64,000 nt of DNA from AC-32 sp963716865 (lineage in GTDB: Bacteria; Actinomycetota; Thermoleophilia; Gaiellales; Gaiellaceae), in contig CAVQUF010000004.1 of the NCBI GenBank assembly GCA_963716865.1, positions 1 through 64,000 on the forward strand. Reading direction: 5' to 3'. Each line of letters starts with the position of its first letter. Position 1 is the first letter of the stretch. Under the pieces are notes generated by a model. It had not been told where the DNA came from, ran no database searches, and worked only from the letters and a program-made list of their open reading frames with translations. Shown here piece by piece: positions 61,021 through 64,000 of this stretch. Position numbers and translations under genes: made by a program.

Positions 61021-61091
61021 GACCGGTCATTTCAGACGGAGGCGCGGGCACAGCCCGCCCCTCCTGAGGGCGGCATCGCAAGCGATGCCTC
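61021..61091 (+). repeat. dispersed two-hairpin repeat, copy E
   Basis: GACCGGTCATTTCAGAC leader, GGAGG-C-GCGGGC-ACA-GCCCGC-C-CCTCC, spacer, GGCATCG-CAAG-CGATGCC, then TC. As in copy D, the TC with the next A is the complement of a stop TGA, here of khpA. It sits in the 104-base gap between khpA and the metallophosphatase gene. Confidence 0.85.
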
Positions 61092-61320
61092 ACTCCATGA
61101 TCTCGAGCAGCACGCGCCGGTCGTGCTGCGCCGCCGACGCCCGCACGATCGTCCGCAGGGCGCGGGCGATCCGGCCCTGGCGACCGATCACCTTGCCGAC
61201 GTCGTCCTGCGCCACGTACAGCTGGATGACGAGCGCCCCCTCGCGCTCGATCTCCTCGACGCGAACGGCGTCCGGCTCGTCCACGAGCCGCCGCGCCAGG
61301 TACTCGACGATCTCGCTCAC
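61090..61320 (-). CDS. khpA: KH-domain RNA-binding protein KhpA
   Basis: A 76-residue single KH domain with the GxxG loop in KVIGRQGRIARAL. It binds RNA, usually with KhpB, and follows rpsP in many Gram-positive and actinobacterial genomes. GTG start overlapping the rpsP stop by four bases. Its stop codon is formed at the edge of repeat copy E. Confidence 0.94.
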   Translation of the reverse strand: MSEIVEYLARRLVDEPDAVRVEEIEREGALVIQLYVAQDDVGKVIGRQGRIARALRTIVRASAAQHDRRVLLEIME

Positions 61321-61565
61321 TCGACTCCGACGCCCTTGGCCTTCAGCAGCCGCTGCACCGTGGACGACGGCTGCGCGCCCTTCGCGAGCCAGTCCTTCAC
61401 CTTCTGCTCGTCGAGCTCGATCGTGGACGGGTCGGTCTGCGGGTTGTAGCGGCCGACGATCTCGATGAACCGGCCGTCCCGCGGCGAGCGGGAGTCCGCG
61501 GCCACGATCCGGTACACCGGGTTCTTCTTCGACCCGACTCGGGTCAGTCTGAGCTTCACAGCCAA
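61317..61565 (-). CDS. rpsP: ribosomal protein S16
   Basis: An 82-residue S16 (MAVKLRLTRVGSKKNPVYRI, ADSRSPRDGRFIEIVGRYNP). The start is taken as TTG 61565: it gives the standard MAVK N-terminus and has a perfect GGAGGTGATC seven bases upstream, whereas GTG 61559 would be too far away and two residues short. Four bases from the ffh stop. Confidence 0.95.
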   Translation of the reverse strand: MAVKLRLTRVGSKKNPVYRIVAADSRSPRDGRFIEIVGRYNPQTDPSTIELDEQKVKDWLAKGAQPSSTVQRLLKAKGVGVE

Positions 61566-61569
61566 ACGA

Positions 61570-62964
61570 TCACCTCCGTGATCTCGATCGCTTCTTGCGC
61601 TTGGTCTTCTTCTTCTTCGTCGCGGAGCGGGTGGACACATTCTGCCCGGGAGCCTGCCCCGGCAGCGTCGGCATCTTGCCCTTTCCGAGCTGCTTCATCA
61701 TCTTCGCCATCTGCTTCCGCGCCTCCAGCAGCTGGTTCACCTGCTGGACGGTCGCCCCGCTGCCGTTCGCGATCCGCTTCCGCCGCGAGCCGTCGATCAC
61801 GTGCGGGAAGCGGCGCTCCTGCGGCGTCATCGAGAGGACCATCGCCTCGACGCGGGAGAGCTGCCGCTCGTCCACCTGGTCGAGGCCTTGCAGCTGGTTC
61901 CCGAGCCCGGGGATCAGCTTGAGCACGCCCTGGAGCGGCCCCATCCGGCGCAGCATCTTGTGGCTGCGGAGGAAGTCGTCGAACGTGAACTCGCCCGTCA
62001 TCAGGCGCTTCTCCATCTCCGCCGCCTCGTCCGCCTCCACCGCCGCCTCGGCCTTCTCGACGAGGGTGAGGACGTCGCCCATGCCGAGGATCCGCGAGGC
62101 CATGCGGTCGGGATGGAAGTACTCGAGCTGGTCGGGGCGCTCGCCGACCGAGACCAGCTTGATCGGCGTGCCCGTGACCGCCTTGACCGAGAGCGCCGCG
62201 CCCCCGCGGGCGTCGCCGTCGAGCTTCGTCAGCACGATCCCGTCGAACGCGACGCGCTCGGCGAACGCCTCGGCGACCCGGACCGCGTCCTGGCCGGTCA
62301 TCGAGTCGAGCACGAGCAGGACGTTCGTCGGCTTCGTGGCGTCGCGCACCGCGACGAGCTCGTCCATCAGCGCCTCGTCCACGTGCAGGCGCCCGGCGGT
62401 GTCGAGGACGACGGTGTCGAGTCCCTGCTCGGTCGCCTGCTCGATCCCCTGGCGGGCAGCGGCGACCGGATCGGAGCGCTCCTCGCTGAACACGGGGATC
62501 TGGAGCTCCGCGCCCAGCTGCTCGAGCTGGTCGATCGCGGCCGGTCGCTGGAGGTCGGCGGCGACCAGGCCGGGCTTGCGGCCCTCCTTGCGGAGGAGCA
62601 GGCCGAGCTTCGCGGACGCCGTCGTCTTCCCCGAGCCCTGGAGGCCCGCGAGCAGGACGACCGTTGGCGGCCGCCCGGCGAACGCGAGCCGCGAGTCGCC
62701 CGAGCCCATCAGCGCCGTCAGCTCCTCGTGGACGATCCCCACGACCTGCTGGCCGGGCGTGAGGCTCTTCAGCACCTCCGCGCCGAGCGCCCGCTCGCGC
62801 ACGCGCTCGACGAAGTCCTTGACGACCTCGAAGTTGACGTCGGCCTCGAGCAGCGCCAGGCGGACCTCGCGCATCGCGCGCGAGATCGCCTCCTCGTCCA
62901 GCCGTCCCCGCTTGCGCAGGTCGCCGAGCGCGCCCTGAAGGCGCTCTGAGAGCGTGTCGAACAC
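61570..62964 (-). CDS. ffh: signal recognition particle protein Ffh
   Basis: A 464-residue SRP GTPase. N domain about 1-85; G domain with GLQGSGKTTASAKL, DTAGRLHVDEALMDEL and TKLDGDARGGAALS; Met-rich M domain with GSGATVQQVNQLLEARKQM and a basic tail. It targets nascent membrane proteins. Start GTG with TACACT eight bases upstream, so this promoter probably drives the whole ffh-rpsP-khpA block. Confidence 0.96.
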   Translation of the reverse strand: MFDTLSERLQGALGDLRKRGRLDEEAISRAMREVRLALLEADVNFEVVKDFVERVRERALGAEVLKSLTPGQQVVGIVHEELTALMGSGDSRLAFAGRPPTVVLLAGLQGSGKTTASAKLGLLLRKEGRKPGLVAADLQRPAAIDQLEQLGAELQIPVFSEERSDPVAAARQGIEQATEQGLDTVVLDTAGRLHVDEALMDELVAVRDATKPTNVLLVLDSMTGQDAVRVAEAFAERVAFDGIVLTKLDGDARGGAALSVKAVTGTPIKLVSVGERPDQLEYFHPDRMASRILGMGDVLTLVEKAEAAVEADEAAEMEKRLMTGEFTFDDFLRSHKMLRRMGPLQGVLKLIPGLGNQLQGLDQVDERQLSRVEAMVLSMTPQERRFPHVIDGSRRKRIANGSGATVQQVNQLLEARKQMAKMMKQLGKGKMPTLPGQAPGQNVSTRSATKKKKTKRKKRSRSRR

Positions 62965-63000
62965 GGCCTCGCAGTGTACTTCCGGCCGCGGGAGCGCCCC

Positions 63001-63948
63001 TCAGGCCGAGGCGTAGAGCATGTCGATCGCGCGTGCGTTGCCGACCGCGTCCTCGCGGCCTAGCAGCGGCTCCGCTTCTCCCCGGATCGCCGCGCTGAGG
63101 TTCTCGAGCTCGAGGCCGTAGGAGTTCGCCTTCTCGATCTCTATGCGCTCGACCCCGTCGTCGCGGCGGACCTCGATCACCGGCTCGTGTGCGTGCCAGG
63201 GGTCGTCCAGGAAGAGCGAGCCCTCCTCGCCGATGACCTCGAGCTCGTCGCGCTCGGGCACCACCAGCCCGCAGTCGAAGTGCGCGGTCACGCCGTCCGC
63301 GTGCAGCATGACGCCGGCGAAGAGGACGTCCACCCCGCTCGGGCCGACGACCTGAGCGCCCGCGGCGCGCTGCGGCTCGCCGCCGAGGAGCCGTGAGCCG
63401 CTGACGCAGTAGCAGCCGACGTCCATCAGCGCCCCTCCCTCGACCTCGGGAAGTAGCCGCACGTTGGACGTGTCCGAGAGACTGAAGCCGAACGACGAGC
63501 GGATCACCCGCGGCCGGCCGATCGCGCCGCCGTCGACGAGCTCCGTCAGCTTCCGGGTCTGCGGGTGGTGGCGCCACATGAACGCCTCCATCAGCAGGCG
63601 CCCGGCCCGGTCGGCCGCGTCGAAGGCGGCCTCGACCTCCGCGGCGCGACGCGACATCGGCTTCTCGCAGAGAACGTGCTTCCCCGCCTCGAGCGCGCGG
63701 ATCGACCACTCGCAGTGGAGCGAGTTCGGGAGGGAGATGTAGACGGCCTCGACGTCCGGGTCGTCGAGCAGCGCCTCGTAGCTGCCGTACGCCCGTTCGA
63801 TGCCCCACTCCCGCGCGTACTCCTCGGCGCGGGCGGAGTCGCGGCTCGCCACCGCGACCAGGTCGCACGCGTCCGAGCTCTGCGCGGGCGGGATCACGAG
63901 CCGGTTGATGTGCGCCGTGGAGATGATGCCCCAGCTGACCGGCTTCAT
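63001..63948 (-). CDS. Gfo/Idh/MocA family NAD(P)-dependent oxidoreductase
   Basis: A 315-residue oxidoreductase: WGIISTAHINRLVIPPAQ (Rossmann), HVLCEKPMSRRAAEVEAAF with the family EKP, and GGALMDVGCYCVSGSRLLGG with Asp and Cys-Tyr-Cys near the active site. Sugars or cyclitols are the usual substrates. ATG 63948 overlaps the upstream stop (TGATG). Confidence 0.9.
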   Translation of the reverse strand: MKPVSWGIISTAHINRLVIPPAQSSDACDLVAVASRDSARAEEYAREWGIERAYGSYEALLDDPDVEAVYISLPNSLHCEWSIRALEAGKHVLCEKPMSRRAAEVEAAFDAADRAGRLLMEAFMWRHHPQTRKLTELVDGGAIGRPRVIRSSFGFSLSDTSNVRLLPEVEGGALMDVGCYCVSGSRLLGGEPQRAAGAQVVGPSGVDVLFAGVMLHADGVTAHFDCGLVVPERDELEVIGEEGSLFLDDPWHAHEPVIEVRRDDGVERIEIEKANSYGLELENLSAAIRGEAEPLLGREDAVGNARAIDMLYASA

Positions 63949-64000
63949 CACGACGGCTCCGCGACGGGGCGGAAGGTGGTCTCGAGGATGCGATGGGTGC
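63948..64000 (-). CDS. C-terminus of an unidentified protein (partial)
   Basis: The frame entering from the right edge reads THRILETTFRPVAEPS and stops at TGA 63950-63948, overlapping the start of the oxidoreductase gene. The overlap shows the two are cotranscribed. Sixteen residues are too few for identification. Confidence 0.55.
   Translation of the reverse strand, partial: THRILETTFRPVAEPS

Noticed and set aside
14492..61091. CRISPR array made of the dispersed repeats
   Set aside because: Copies are kilobases apart, in both orientations, with no regular spacers or cas genes.

Overview
The window is a very GC-rich, densely packed bacterial chromosome segment. Frequent GTG starts, near-consensus -10 boxes of the form TAGnnT six to nine bases before start codons, the gene order ffh-rpsP-khpA-rimM-trmD-rplS-lepB-rnhB-yraN-comM-dprA, acyl-CoA carboxylases and several class III cyclase-domain proteins all point to an actinobacterium. 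The feel of the proteins (copper cluster, small-lipoprotein family, cupin-cyclase proteins) suggests the Thermoleophilia/Gaiellales-Solirubrobacterales side of the phylum; that placement is inference.

Layout. 1-2.7 kb: a FliA/WhiG-type sigma factor, tRNA-Trp(CCA), and a 1.3-kb insertion bounded by the tRNA gene and a 43-base copy of its 3' half, carrying one orphan amino-acid-binding lipoprotein. 2.7-7 kb: a TPR-cyclase protein, an orphan T4 gp19-like tail-tube protein with an unknown partner, and a secreted S53 peptidase. 7-12.6 kb: a methylcrotonyl-CoA carboxylase type cluster (beta subunit, small genes, enoyl-CoA hydratase, short biotin-carrying alpha subunit). 12.7-16.9 kb: a TPR-membrane-FnIII protein, a biotinyl-domain remnant, SnoaL-like and SCP2 proteins, and an MFS exporter. 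16.9-19.5 kb: PepA and a frameshifted acyl-CoA dehydrogenase. 19.5-26.8 kb: a copper/cytochrome-oxidase cluster (CtaG, YcnI, a CopC-CopD-YtkA fusion, partner membrane proteins). 26.8-34.4 kb: cyclase-domain regulators, small dimeric-barrel proteins, a degenerate segment with decayed genes, and a candidate structured RNA. 34.5-44.5 kb: an MBL-rhodanese protein, a soluble-adenylyl-cyclase-like giant, threonine dehydratase plus MeaB, an MFS protein, a HisC-like aminotransferase and a cupin. 44.5-50.6 kb: three-gene nicotinamide nucleotide transhydrogenase, an ABC-2 exporter, and an ornithine-cyclodeaminase-family enzyme. 50.6-63 kb: DNA uptake (dprA, comM), an orphan methyltransferase, and the conserved translation/secretion block read right to left. 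63-64 kb: a Gfo/Idh/MocA oxidoreductase and the tail of another gene.

The most unusual signals are structural. A dispersed element of about 70 bases occurs five times. It folds into two hairpins whose arms change in a compensatory way between copies, and in three copies its end supplies the stop codon of the adjacent gene. More than twenty genes appear to be leaderless, including one divergent pair whose -10 boxes overlap on a CTAG. The signal peptidase I carries an N-terminal J-domain-like module without HPD. Five loci show indels or truncation (18818, 25499, 28365, 32400-32430, 47880), so either real decay or indel errors in the assembly should be considered.

Metabolically the genes fit together as branched-chain/short-chain acyl-CoA catabolism (carboxylase, hydratase, acyl-CoA dehydrogenase, MeaB for methylmalonyl-CoA mutase, threonine dehydratase feeding 2-oxobutyrate), NADPH supply by transhydrogenase, and envelope copper handling around cytochrome oxidase assembly.
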